Both the position numbers and the translations under genes were made by a program. The notes beneath the pieces are model-generated. The model was not told where the DNA came from, made no database searches, and worked only from the letters and a program-made list of their open reading frames with translations. 64,000 bases of DNA from JASHPR01 sp963749145. GTDB lineage: Bacteria; Actinomycetota; Actinomycetes; Streptosporangiales; Streptosporangiaceae. The DNA is taken from the NCBI GenBank assembly GCA_963749145.1, contig CAVVLN010000001.1, positions 1 through 64,000 on the forward strand, read 5' to 3'. Numbering within the stretch: the stretch's first letter is position 1; every line of letters starts with the position of its first letter. This document shows positions 48,000 to 55,848 of this stretch, piece by piece.

Positions 48000-48380
48000 A
48001 TGGATATCACGGATGAGCTCCTGCTGAGCCTGCTCGGGGGCGTTGGCCAGGGGACGGCCAAAGCCGCCACGCTGGGCACCACGGCCGCGGCCAAGGCCCT
48101 GTGGAAACGCCTGCGGGATCAATTCAGGCGGCGGAAGGGCTCGCTCACCGACGCAGAAAGAGCGACCCTCGAGAAGGAGCCCGGCGACCCGGTGAACGCC
48201 GATGTGCTGCGGGGCCTGCTGCAGAAGCTGACGGAAGCCGAACGCAGCAGCCTGCACATTTACCAGACCCGGGTCGAGGGTGACTGGGTCTCGGACGGGG
48301 GCGTCAAGGTCGAGGGCGACTGGGTCTCGGACGGGGGGGTCAAGAACGTCTTCAACATCGGCGACACGCCCGGCGGCTGA
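48000..48380 (+). CDS. Small Bell-domain-like effector with C-terminal amyloid-like motif
   Basis: 126 aa. Residues 1-~45 form an amphipathic, Gly/Ala-rich helical segment (ELLLSLLGGVGQGTAKAATL, then KALWKRLRDQFRRRKG); residues 46-90 are charged helices. Residues 92-122 contain VEGDWVSDGGVK twice in tandem, the second running on into NVFNIGD, which matches the NTPase motif. The arrangement, a membrane-active-like N-terminal domain with a short C-terminal motif shared by a neighbouring NLR-like protein, is that of bacterial Bell/BASS effectors. ATG 48000 begins MDITDELLL. I infer the family; there is no full-length homologue I can name. Confidence 0.65.
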   Translation: MDITDELLLSLLGGVGQGTAKAATLGTTAAAKALWKRLRDQFRRRKGSLTDAERATLEKEPGDPVNADVLRGLLQKLTEAERSSLHIYQTRVEGDWVSDGGVKVEGDWVSDGGVKNVFNIGDTPGG

Positions 48381-48476
48381 CGGCCGTCATCGCGACCGCT
48401 ATCCCGCCCTGCCATTCCGGCCGGGTCCTGTGACGACAGACGCAGGGCCCGGCCTACGCTGTCGCATGACGGCCCG

Positions 48477-48545
48477 GCGGAGGGCGGTGCCGGGACGGCG
48501 CGAGGCGGGGCCGGGACGGCGCGGGGCGGTGCCGGGACGAGCGAG
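48477..48545. repeat. ~21-bp tandem repeat, three copies
   Basis: Units of GCGGTGCCGGGACGGCGC type directly precede the ferritin-like gene, the last grading into its GAGG ribosome-binding site. Confidence 0.65.
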
Positions 48546-48553
48546 GTGGCGAC

Positions 48554-48955
48554 ATGGCGGATCAGGAGCGCGAGCTGACGATCCCCGAGGGCGGGTTCTG
48601 GCCGGCGCCGCAGGTTCCGCAGCCGAACATCTACCCGATGGAGTGGCGGGTCGAGACCGGCAAGCTCGCGTCGATCTACCAGAAGTCCAAGCTGATGGCC
48701 TGGAACCCGGCCGACCTGCCCTGGGACGGGCTGCGCGCCGAGGACTTCACCGCCGAGCAGCGCCTCGGGATCATGTACTGGTTCTCGGTCCTGGCCAACT
48801 TCGACGCGTCCGGGCCCGCGGTGTTCGCCCGCGCCACCATCCACGCCTTCGAGCAGCACGAGGAGGACCCGGTCCGCAAGTGCTTCTTCTCGATCACCCG
48901 CGACGAGGATGTCTCCGCCGACATCAACCCCGAGGACATCATCCCGGTCTTTTAG
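48554..48955 (+). pseudogene. Ferritin-like (diiron) protein, probably C-terminally truncated
   Basis: 133 codons. The helix MYWFSVLANFDASGPAVFARATIHAFEQHEEDPVRK (read in parts) with FFSITRDE has the spacing of the first helices of ribonucleotide-reductase-R2-like/ferritin-like diiron proteins. The second iron-binding ExxH helices expected after SITRDE are absent; instead the frame continues DVSADINPEDIIPVF and stops. Family members I have in mind are more than twice as long, so this is probably a remnant. ATG 48554 has GAGG upstream. Confidence 0.5.
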
Positions 48956-49012
48956 AACCTTCCCGGGGCGTCTTCCCGGGTTGCCCCGCGGGCGTGGTTG
49001 GAGGACTGTTTG

Positions 49013-49654
49013 ATGGAGCATGTAACACAGCGCCCGGGTCGCGAGGAGGGATTGCCTTTGAGCTGGTCCACCTATGTCGCGCTGGGGGACAGCCTGACCG
49101 CCGGCCGCGGCGACGAGGGACGGGACGGGCGCCCGGTCGGCTGGGCGCAGCGGCTCGCCGACATCCTGAGCGTGCGGACCACGGTGCGGTGCCGGCTGAT
49201 CAACCTGGCCGTTGACGGCGCCACTATCGGCCAGGTGCGGGCCAAGCAGCTGCCGGGGGTCTCCGCGTGCCGGCCCGACCTGGTCAGCGTCACCGTGGGC
49301 ATGAACGACATCCGCAGCCGCGGCTTTGACGAGATGAACTTCAAGGCGGGTCTCGGACAGCTGCTCGAAGCCCTGTCCGCGACCCAGGCCACGCTCCTGA
49401 CCTGCACCCTCCCGGACCTGGCCGCGGTCTTGCAGCTATCGCCGGAGCTGACCGACATGGTGCGCGAGCGCACCCGGCTGGCCAGCGCCATCATCCGCGA
49501 GCAGGCGAAATCCTACGGCGCGCTCTGCCTCGACGCATGGGCCATGCCCGCCGCGGCCGACCCGGAGCTGTACGGCCCGGACCGGATGCACCCCAACGCC
49601 CGCGGGCATCAGTTCATCGCCGCCGCGTGCGCCGACCAGCTGGCGCCGCGCTGA
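49013..49654 (+). CDS. SGNH/GDSL-family hydrolase
   Basis: 213-aa esterase/lipase-like hydrolase. Block I is VALGDSLTAGRG (Ser nucleophile), block III VGMNDIRSRG, and block V DRMHPNARGH (Asp/His). No signal peptide, so probably intracellular. ATG 49013 has GGAGG 8 bases upstream; a TTG at 49058 behind GAGGAGGG would give a more usual N-terminus (MSWSTYVALGDS) and is a real alternative. Confidence 0.87.
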   Translation: MEHVTQRPGREEGLPLSWSTYVALGDSLTAGRGDEGRDGRPVGWAQRLADILSVRTTVRCRLINLAVDGATIGQVRAKQLPGVSACRPDLVSVTVGMNDIRSRGFDEMNFKAGLGQLLEALSATQATLLTCTLPDLAAVLQLSPELTDMVRERTRLASAIIREQAKSYGALCLDAWAMPAAADPELYGPDRMHPNARGHQFIAAACADQLAPR

Positions 49655-49659
49655 CCGGC

Positions 49660-49755
49660 TGTGGACGCCAGTGTGGACGGACCGGTGGATAAGCGCCGGT
49701 ACGCGGGGGATAAACGGGGGAACGCAGGGGATAACAGAAGATGTCTTGTGGATGA
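49660..49755 (-). other. Array of six DnaA-box-like 9-mers with 12/21-bp periodicity
   Basis: Same-orientation sites start at 49660, 49672, 49684, 49705, 49726 and 49747. On the minus strand they read GCGTCCACA, CCGTCCACA, TTATCCACC, TTATCCCCC, TTATCCCCT and TCATCCACA against the consensus TTATCCACA. Start-to-start spacings are 12, 12, 21, 21 and 21, about two helical turns for the last four. An AT-rich stretch (49755-49790) follows immediately. This could be a DnaA-titration or regulatory site. It is not beside dnaA or dnaN, so calling it oriC is unsupported. Confidence 0.45.
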
Positions 49756-49789
49756 CAAAAGAATCTTGAAATTGCTTTCCTGAAGCCCT

Positions 49790-50396
49790 TGTGCAGGCGC
49801 TTCACCAGGCAGTAGAAATGCACTCACCACAAAGCACGGACACCGAACCGGGGGCAACCCCGGGACTCCGGGGGCGACCCCGGGGACGCGGACAGATCCG
49901 GGAAACCGGGCCTCGACGCGGGTGACCTAGGCTGGTGGCGCGGTCCGGCCGCGGACAGCAGCCGGGAGACCGGCCAGCCGAGCGATCGGCACGCTGGGCG
50001 GCAGGACCGGGCGAGGCCCCTCCATCTCATACATGGGGGGGCCTCGTATTTATTGTGCCGCATCCCGGCTTAAAGCCCCAGCCATCACGCCCCGCCTCGC
50101 CCGCCGCCGGTCACCGTCCGCCAGACCGGGCGGACCGGGCAAATACCGCCGCACGGGGGCGGATCGCCGCCGGATTAAGGCGAGACGGAGCGTTCATTAA
50201 TCTGGCCGGTCAACGAATTGCGCACAACGCGTAACGCGATGTGCAATGGCGGACGATAATGAGACAGACGCTGGCGACGTGGGTACCCCCGAGCTCACGT
50301 CGCCGCGTCTTGTCTTCCGCCCCGGCGCCGCGGACCCGCCGCCGCGTCGCGTGCCGGCAGTACCCCGCGGCGGTGCCGCCCGGTAGCGTTCGTTAC
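49790..50396. other. Gene-free region upstream of dapA
   Basis: No convincing gene. It holds short hairpins made of CCGGGGGC-AA-CCCCGG-type units (49840-49905), the strong hairpin listed separately, and a partly palindromic stretch TTGCGCACA...TGTGCAA (50218-50246) with GATAAT at 50255. dapA has no evident ribosome-binding site; TAGCGT about 10 bases before its ATG suggests a leaderless transcript. Confidence 0.4.
50013..50045 (+). terminator. Rho-independent-type terminator hairpin
   Basis: GAGGCCCCTCCAT pairs with ATGGGGGGGCCTC (12 of 13 positions, the other G-T) around loop CTCATAC, followed by GTATTTATTGT. A strong stem with a T-rich tail is uncommon in this GC-rich DNA. No gene is seen just upstream, so it may end an unrecognised small RNA or the long transcript from the SGNH gene. 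Confidence 0.6.
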
Positions 50397-51326
50397 ATGA
50401 CTGCTACGACAACGCCCGAGGGCGGCGCGGACCGGTCCGAGCGGGCCCCGTTCGGCCGGATGCTCACCGCGATGATCACGCCGATGACCGGCGACGGCGC
50501 GGTCGACTACGCCGGGGCCGCCCGGCTGGCCGACTACCTCGTCACCGAGATGCGCAACGACGGCCTGGTGATCAGCGGGACCACCGGCGAGTCGCCGACC
50601 ACCACCGACGCGGAGAAGGACCGGCTGCTGCGCACGGTGGTCGAGGCCGTGGGCGACCGGGCCTGCGTCGTGGCCGGGGTCGGCACCAACGACACCGCGC
50701 ACACCTGCGAGCTCGCGCGGCAGGCCGAGCGGGCCGGCGCGCACGCGTTGCTGGTGGTAACGCCGTACTACAACAAGCCGCCGCAGCACGGCCTCGCGGC
50801 GCACTTCAGCCGGGCGGCCGACGCGACCGGGCTGCCGGTCATGCTCTACGACATCCCCGGCCGGACCGGCACCGCGATCGCCACCGAGACCCTGATCCAG
50901 CTGTCCGCGCACCCGCGGATCGTCGCGGTCAAGGACGCCAAGGGCGACTTCGGCGCCGGGTCCGTGGTCATGGCCGCCACCGACCTCGTCTTCTACAGCG
51001 GCGACGACATGCTGAACCTGCCCTGGCTCGCGGTCGGGGCGGCCGGCTTCGTCAGCGTGCACGGTCACGTCGTCGGTGACCGCCTGCACGAGATGATCGA
51101 CGCCTACCTGGCCGGCGACGTGGGCACCGCCCTGGCCATCCACCGTGAGTTGCTCCCGGTGTACACCGGCATGACCCGGATGCAGGGCACGGTCTCGGCC
51201 AAGGCGGCGCTGGCCATGCTCGGGCTGCCCGGCGGGCCGGTGCGGCTGCCGCTCGCCGACGCGACCACCGCCGAAGCCGAGCGGCTGCGCACGGACCTGG
51301 TGGCGGGCGGCGTGAAGATCCGGTGA
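50397..51326 (+). CDS. dapA: 4-hydroxy-tetrahydrodipicolinate synthase
   Basis: 309-aa class I aldolase that condenses pyruvate with aspartate semialdehyde, the first step toward lysine and diaminopimelate. Motifs: GTTGESPTTTDAEK, LLVVTPYYNKPPQHGL, YDIPGRTGTAI and the Schiff-base Lys in VAVKDAKGDF. ATG 50397 fits the family's start. The stop overlaps the GTG of rnj, the conserved dapA-rnj arrangement of actinomycetes. Confidence 0.96.
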   Translation: MTATTTPEGGADRSERAPFGRMLTAMITPMTGDGAVDYAGAARLADYLVTEMRNDGLVISGTTGESPTTTDAEKDRLLRTVVEAVGDRACVVAGVGTNDTAHTCELARQAERAGAHALLVVTPYYNKPPQHGLAAHFSRAADATGLPVMLYDIPGRTGTAIATETLIQLSAHPRIVAVKDAKGDFGAGSVVMAATDLVFYSGDDMLNLPWLAVGAAGFVSVHGHVVGDRLHEMIDAYLAGDVGTALAIHRELLPVYTGMTRMQGTVSAKAALAMLGLPGGPVRLPLADATTAEAERLRTDLVAGGVKIR

Positions 51327-53017
51327 GTCACCCGCACCCGGACCTCGGGCCGCCGCCGCCGCTGCCCGCCGACGGCCTGAGGATCGTCGCGCTGGGCGGG
51401 CTCGGCGAGATCGGCCGCAACATGACGGTCTTCGAGCACGTGGGCCGGCTGCTGGTGGTGGACTGCGGGGTGCTGTTCCCCGAGCCCGATCAGCCGGGAG
51501 TCGACCTGATCCTGCCGGACTTCTCCTATCTCGAGGGCAGGCTGGAGCAGGTCGAGGCGGTCGTGCTCACGCACGCGCACGAGGACCACATCGGCGCTCT
51601 CCCGTACCTGCTGCGGCTGCGGCCCGACATGCCGGTGGTCGGATCCCGGCTGACGCTGGCGCTGGTGGCGAGCAAGCTGACCGAGCACCGGCTCACGCCC
51701 GAGGCACGCGAGGTGGGAGAAGGCACGAGAAGCACGTTCGGGCCCTTCGACCTCGAATTCTTCGCCGTGAACCACTCGATCCCCGACGCCCTGGCGGTCG
51801 GCATCCGCACCCGCGCCGGGCTGGTGCTGCACACCGGCGACTTCAAGATGGATCAGCTGCCGCTGGACGGGCGGCTGACCGACCTGGGCGGCTTCGCGCG
51901 GCTCGGCGCCGAGGGCGTGGACCTGCTGATGGCCGACTCCACCAACGCCGAGATCCCGGGGATCGTGACCACCGAGCGGGCCATCGGCCCGGTGCTGTCG
52001 GCGGTGTTCGACGGGGCCCAGCAGCGGATCATCGTGTCCTGCTTCGCCAGCCACGTGCACCGGGTGCAGCAGGTGATGGACGCCGCGGCCGCGCACGGGC
52101 GCAAGGTGGCCCTGGTCGGCCGGTCCATGGTGCGCAACATGGGGGTCGCCCGCGAACTCGGCTACCTGCGGGTCCCCTCGGTTCCCGGCGGCCTGGTCGT
52201 GGAGCTGCGCGAGGCCGAGGAACTGCCGCCCGAGCGGATCGTGCTGATCTCCACCGGGTCGCAGGGCGAGCCGATGTCGGCGCTGGCCCGGATGGCCGGC
52301 CGCGACCATCCGATCCGCGTCGCCGAGGGCGACACGGTGATCCTCGCCTCGTCCCTGGTGCCCGGCAACGAGACCGCCGTATCCCGGATCATCAACGACC
52401 TGACCCGGCTCGGCGCGCGGGTGGTGCACCGGGGCAACGCGCTGGTGCACGTATCGGGGCACGCGCCGGCCGGCGAGCTGCTGTACGTGCTGAACCTGAC
52501 GCGGCCGAGCAACTTCATCCCGGTGCACGGCGAGTGGCGGCACCTGAAGGCGCACGCCGAGCTGGCCGCGCTGACCGGCGTGCCCGACGCGAACATCGTG
52601 ATCGCCGAGGACGGGGTGGTGGTCGACCTGGTCCACGGCCAGGCATCGGTCGCGGGCAAGGTCCAGTGCGGCTACGTGTACGTGGACGGGCTCTCGGTCG
52701 GCGAGGTGACCGAGGCGTCCCTGAAGGACCGGCGGATCCTCGGCGAGGACGGCTTCGTGTCCGTGGTGATCGTGGTCGACTCCACCAGCGGCAAGCTCGT
52801 GGCCGGCCCGGAGATCCACGCCCGCGGCTCCGGGATCGACGATGCGGCCTTCGGCGAGGTCCGGCCGCGGATCGAGGACGCGCTGGCCCGGGCGGCCGCC
52901 GACGGGATCAGCGACTCCTATCAGCTGCAGCAGCTGGTGCGCCGGACGGTGGGCCGCTGGGTGAACGAGAACTACCGCCGCCGCCCGATGATCATCCCGG
53001 TGCTGGTCGAGGTCTGA
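51323..53017 (+). CDS. rnj: Ribonuclease J
   Basis: 564-aa metallo-beta-lactamase/beta-CASP RNase with endo- and 5'-exonuclease activity in rRNA and mRNA processing. The zinc motif is VVLTHAHEDHIGALPYLL; others are HTGDFKMDQLP, LMADSTNAEIPG, ISTGSQGEPMSAL and HVSGHAPAGELL (beta-CASP). A conserved C-terminal domain is present. Complete; GTG 51323 is coupled to the dapA stop. Confidence 0.96.
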   Translation: MSHPHPDLGPPPPLPADGLRIVALGGLGEIGRNMTVFEHVGRLLVVDCGVLFPEPDQPGVDLILPDFSYLEGRLEQVEAVVLTHAHEDHIGALPYLLRLRPDMPVVGSRLTLALVASKLTEHRLTPEAREVGEGTRSTFGPFDLEFFAVNHSIPDALAVGIRTRAGLVLHTGDFKMDQLPLDGRLTDLGGFARLGAEGVDLLMADSTNAEIPGIVTTERAIGPVLSAVFDGAQQRIIVSCFASHVHRVQQVMDAAAAHGRKVALVGRSMVRNMGVARELGYLRVPSVPGGLVVELREAEELPPERIVLISTGSQGEPMSALARMAGRDHPIRVAEGDTVILASSLVPGNETAVSRIINDLTRLGARVVHRGNALVHVSGHAPAGELLYVLNLTRPSNFIPVHGEWRHLKAHAELAALTGVPDANIVIAEDGVVVDLVHGQASVAGKVQCGYVYVDGLSVGEVTEASLKDRRILGEDGFVSVVIVVDSTSGKLVAGPEIHARGSGIDDAAFGEVRPRIEDALARAAADGISDSYQLQQLVRRTVGRWVNENYRRRPMIIPVLVEV

Positions 53018-53062
53018 TATCCGGTCGCGTCCGCGCGGGACCCGGCCGGATACTGGTCAGCC

Positions 53063-53998
53063 ATGGAGGAGGCGACCCATCCCGCGCTGCGCCGGGTGCT
53101 GCGGGAGGCTGGCGACCCGGCGCTGGCCGACAAGCTGGCCGCGCTGTCCGGCACGGGCCTGACCACCCTGCTGCTGGAGGTGCTGCGGCGGCGGGCGGAC
53201 CTGCTGACCCCGGCCGAGGTGATGCGCCGCTACCGCAGCGACCGCTTCGTGGCGCCCGCGACGGTCGGCTTCGGTGCCCTGCGGCGGGCCGAGGACGTGC
53301 TGCTGGCCGCGCTGCCGGCCGGGTTCGAGGTGCTCACGCTGGCGCCGGTGCTGCCGCTCGGCGCGCACTCGGCCCTGGCCACGGTGGACCCGCGCAAGGT
53401 GGTCGCGACCATCCGGGGCAGCGAGGTCGCCGCCGACCCGACCAACGGGCTGGCCCTGGAGGCCGCGGCGCGCCGCCGCCGCGCCCGGCCGCGTGAGCCG
53501 CGGGCCGCCGAGCCGGTCCGGCTGGCCGCCACCCAGCGGGTGGTCCGGGCCCAGCACGGCAGCGGGCCGGTCAGCTTCGCGCACTTCCAGCTGCTGGGCC
53601 TGGTCACCGCGGGCCGCGACACCGGCGGTCACGCGTTCGAGCGCGACAGCCTGGGCGAGCACCTGCGGTCGGCGGTGACCGGGCTGCGCCGGCTCGGCGC
53701 GCAGCGGGTCCGGGTCGGGCTGACCCGGCTGGACCCGGCGCTGGACGGGGTCGCCGAGGCGGTCACCGCCGCGCTGGCCGGGCCCGCCGAGGTGGCCGAC
53801 GCCCCGCACCGGGAGAGCGGCCGCGGTTACTACACCGGGCTGTGCTTCAAGGTGTACGCGGGGTTCGGCGGGGCCGAGCTCGAGGTGGGCGACGGCGGGT
53901 TCACCGAGTGGACCGCGAAGCTGCTGGGCAGCCGCAAGGAGCGGCTGCTGATCAGCGGGTACGGCCTCGACCGGATCGCGATCGCCAGCGGCGGGTAG
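53063..53998 (+). CDS. Class II aaRS (HisRS/HisZ)-like protein of unknown function
   Basis: 311 aa. The C-terminal part ESGRGYYTGLCFKVYAGFGG, followed by ELEVGDGG and SGYGLDRIAI, resembles the HisRS/HisZ core (RGLDYYTGxxFE ... GGRYD), while the N-terminus (LTPAEVMRRYRSDRFVAPAT) plays the part of motif 1-2. There is no anticodon-binding domain, and catalytic arginines are not clearly kept. It may be a HisZ-like regulatory subunit or an amino-acid-binding paralogue; not confirmed. It follows rnj by 45 bases, starting ATG 53063. Confidence 0.55.
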   Translation: MEEATHPALRRVLREAGDPALADKLAALSGTGLTTLLLEVLRRRADLLTPAEVMRRYRSDRFVAPATVGFGALRRAEDVLLAALPAGFEVLTLAPVLPLGAHSALATVDPRKVVATIRGSEVAADPTNGLALEAAARRRRARPREPRAAEPVRLAATQRVVRAQHGSGPVSFAHFQLLGLVTAGRDTGGHAFERDSLGEHLRSAVTGLRRLGAQRVRVGLTRLDPALDGVAEAVTAALAGPAEVADAPHRESGRGYYTGLCFKVYAGFGGAELEVGDGGFTEWTAKLLGSRKERLLISGYGLDRIAIASGG

Positions 53999-54009
53999 GG
54001 TCGGCCGGC

Positions 54010-55641
54010 TCAGGCGGACGGGACCTCGTCGTCGTCCAGGTCGCGGAGCCTGTAGCGCTGCAGCTTGCCGGTGTTGGTCCGGGGCAGCGAGGCCAGGAAC
54101 CGCACGGCCCGCGGGTACTTGTACGGCGCGATCTGCTGCTTCACGTAGTCCTGCAGCTCGCCGGCCTTGACCGAGCCGCCGTCCGCCCCCTCGCGCAGCA
54201 CCACGAACGCCTTGACGATCTGGCCGCGGGCCTCGTCGGGCACGCCGACCACGCCGCATTCGGCGACGTCCGGGTGGCCCAGCAGCACCTCCTCCACCTC
54301 CGGCCCGGCAATGTTGTAGCCGCCCGAGATGATCATGTCGTCGCTGCGCGCCTGGTACCAGAAGTAGCCGTCGGCGTCGCGGATGTAGGTGTCGCCGGTG
54401 AGGTTCCAGCCATCCTGTACGTAGGACCGCTGCCGGTCGTCGGCGAGATACCGGCAGCCGGTCGGGCCCTTGACCGCCAGCCGGCCCGGCGTCCCGTCCG
54501 GCACTGGCTTGCCCTCGTCGTCCAGGACCGCGGCCTCGTAACCGGGCACGGCCCGGCCCGTGGCCCCGGGCCGGATCTGCTCGTCGGCCGAGGAGATGAA
54601 GATGTGCAGCATCTCGGTGCTGCCGATGCCGTCGATGATCTTCACCCCGGTGGCGTCGTAGAACGCCTGCCAGGTCGAGGCGGACAGGTGCTCGCCCGCC
54701 GAGACCGGTCGGCGCAGCCCGCGCAGCTGCCCGGCCTTGCCCGCGGCGAGCATGGCCCGGAACGCGGTGGGCGCGGTCGACAGGACCGTCACGCCGCGGG
54801 CGGCGATCTGGTCGGCCAGCTCGGCCGGGGTCGCCCGCTCCAGCAGCAGGGTGGACGCTCCCGCCCGCAGCGGGAACACCAGCAGCCCGCCGAGCCCGTA
54901 GGTGAACGCCAGCGGCGGGGTCCCGGTGAAGATGTCGTCGGCCCGCGGCTTCAGCACGCGGGAGGAGAACGTGTCCGCGATCGCCAGCAGGTCCCGGTGG
55001 AAGTGCATGGCCGCCTTGGGCCGGCCGGTGGTGCCGGACGTGAACGCGATCATCGCCACGTCGTCGGCGCCGGTGTCCACCGCGCCGAAGTTGCGCGGCA
55101 TCGGCGTGACCCGCTGGGCCAGGTCGTCCTCGCCCGGGCCGCCGTAGCTGATGGCCCGCAGGCCGTCCACGTCGGCGGCGGCCAGCTCGCCGGTGAACCG
55201 GTGATCGCAGAGGGCCAGCCTGACCTGGGCGATGCCGCAGATCGAGGACAGCTCCGCCGCGCGCAGCAGCGCCATCGTGGTCACCGCGACCCCGCCGGCC
55301 TTGAGCACCCCGAGCCAGCAGGCGGCCAGCCACGGGTTGTTCGGCCCGCGCAGCAGCACCCGGTTCCCCGGGACCATGCCCAGCTCGTCGGCCAGCACCC
55401 ACGCCACCTGGTTGGACACCCGCAGCACGTCCTCATACGTCCACGTGCCGTTCTCCGACAGCAGGCAGGGCCGGTCGCCGCCGCGGGCATCGGCGGTCGC
55501 GTCGAGCAGCTCGACCGCGGCGTTGAGCCGCTCCGGGTAGCGCAGCTCGGGCAGCGGGAACCGGAACTCGGGCCACAGCCCGTCCGGCGGCAGGTTGTCC
55601 CGGCAGAACGTGTCGACGTGCGCGGACGGCGAGAGCTGCAT
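54010..55641 (-). CDS. 2-aminobenzoate/benzoate-type CoA ligase (AMP-forming)
   Basis: 543-aa adenylating enzyme. The ATP loop is IAFTSGTTGRPKAAMHFH; others are VKIIDGIGSTEMLHIF, GWNLTGDTYIRDADGYFWY and the catalytic Lys in PRTNTGKLQRYRL. LAFTYGLGGLLVFPLRAGAS is typical of benzoate/2-aminobenzoate-CoA ligases. It activates an aromatic acid to its CoA thioester. The bifunctional CoA-dependent hydroxylase/reductase 2 kb away supports 2-aminobenzoate (anthranilate) or salicylate as substrate. Complete, ATG 55641. Confidence 0.82.
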   Translation of the reverse strand: MQLSPSAHVDTFCRDNLPPDGLWPEFRFPLPELRYPERLNAAVELLDATADARGGDRPCLLSENGTWTYEDVLRVSNQVAWVLADELGMVPGNRVLLRGPNNPWLAACWLGVLKAGGVAVTTMALLRAAELSSICGIAQVRLALCDHRFTGELAAADVDGLRAISYGGPGEDDLAQRVTPMPRNFGAVDTGADDVAMIAFTSGTTGRPKAAMHFHRDLLAIADTFSSRVLKPRADDIFTGTPPLAFTYGLGGLLVFPLRAGASTLLLERATPAELADQIAARGVTVLSTAPTAFRAMLAAGKAGQLRGLRRPVSAGEHLSASTWQAFYDATGVKIIDGIGSTEMLHIFISSADEQIRPGATGRAVPGYEAAVLDDEGKPVPDGTPGRLAVKGPTGCRYLADDRQRSYVQDGWNLTGDTYIRDADGYFWYQARSDDMIISGGYNIAGPEVEEVLLGHPDVAECGVVGVPDEARGQIVKAFVVLREGADGGSVKAGELQDYVKQQIAPYKYPRAVRFLASLPRTNTGKLQRYRLRDLDDDEVPSA

Positions 55642-55738
55642 GGCCGGGCCTCCCTCGGGCGAGACGGAATCACCCCAGTATTCCGCCCCTATGACGATAG
55701 TGAACGAACCGGGGCAACCACCCGCCCGGCCGCCCGGG

Positions 55739-55812
55739 GCGCGAAGTGGTCAGCCCGGCCGGGCCGGAAGTGGGCAGCCGGCCGGGCGCGAAGTGGTCAG
55801 CCTGCCGGGCCC
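55739..55812. repeat. ~28-bp repeat, about 2.6 copies
   Basis: Imperfect units of GCGAAGTGGTCAGCCCGGCC type lie between the CoA ligase and the small Pro/Ala-rich protein gene. Non-coding. Confidence 0.6.
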
Positions 55813-55848
55813 CGGGTGGGCCGCCCGCCCGGGGCCCGGAGGGCCGGT

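Noticed and set aside
49660..49790. Chromosomal oriC
   Set aside because: DnaA-box-like sites and an AT-rich stretch are present, but dnaA, dnaN, recF and gyrB are absent and several sites are weak matches; kept only as a DnaA-array candidate.
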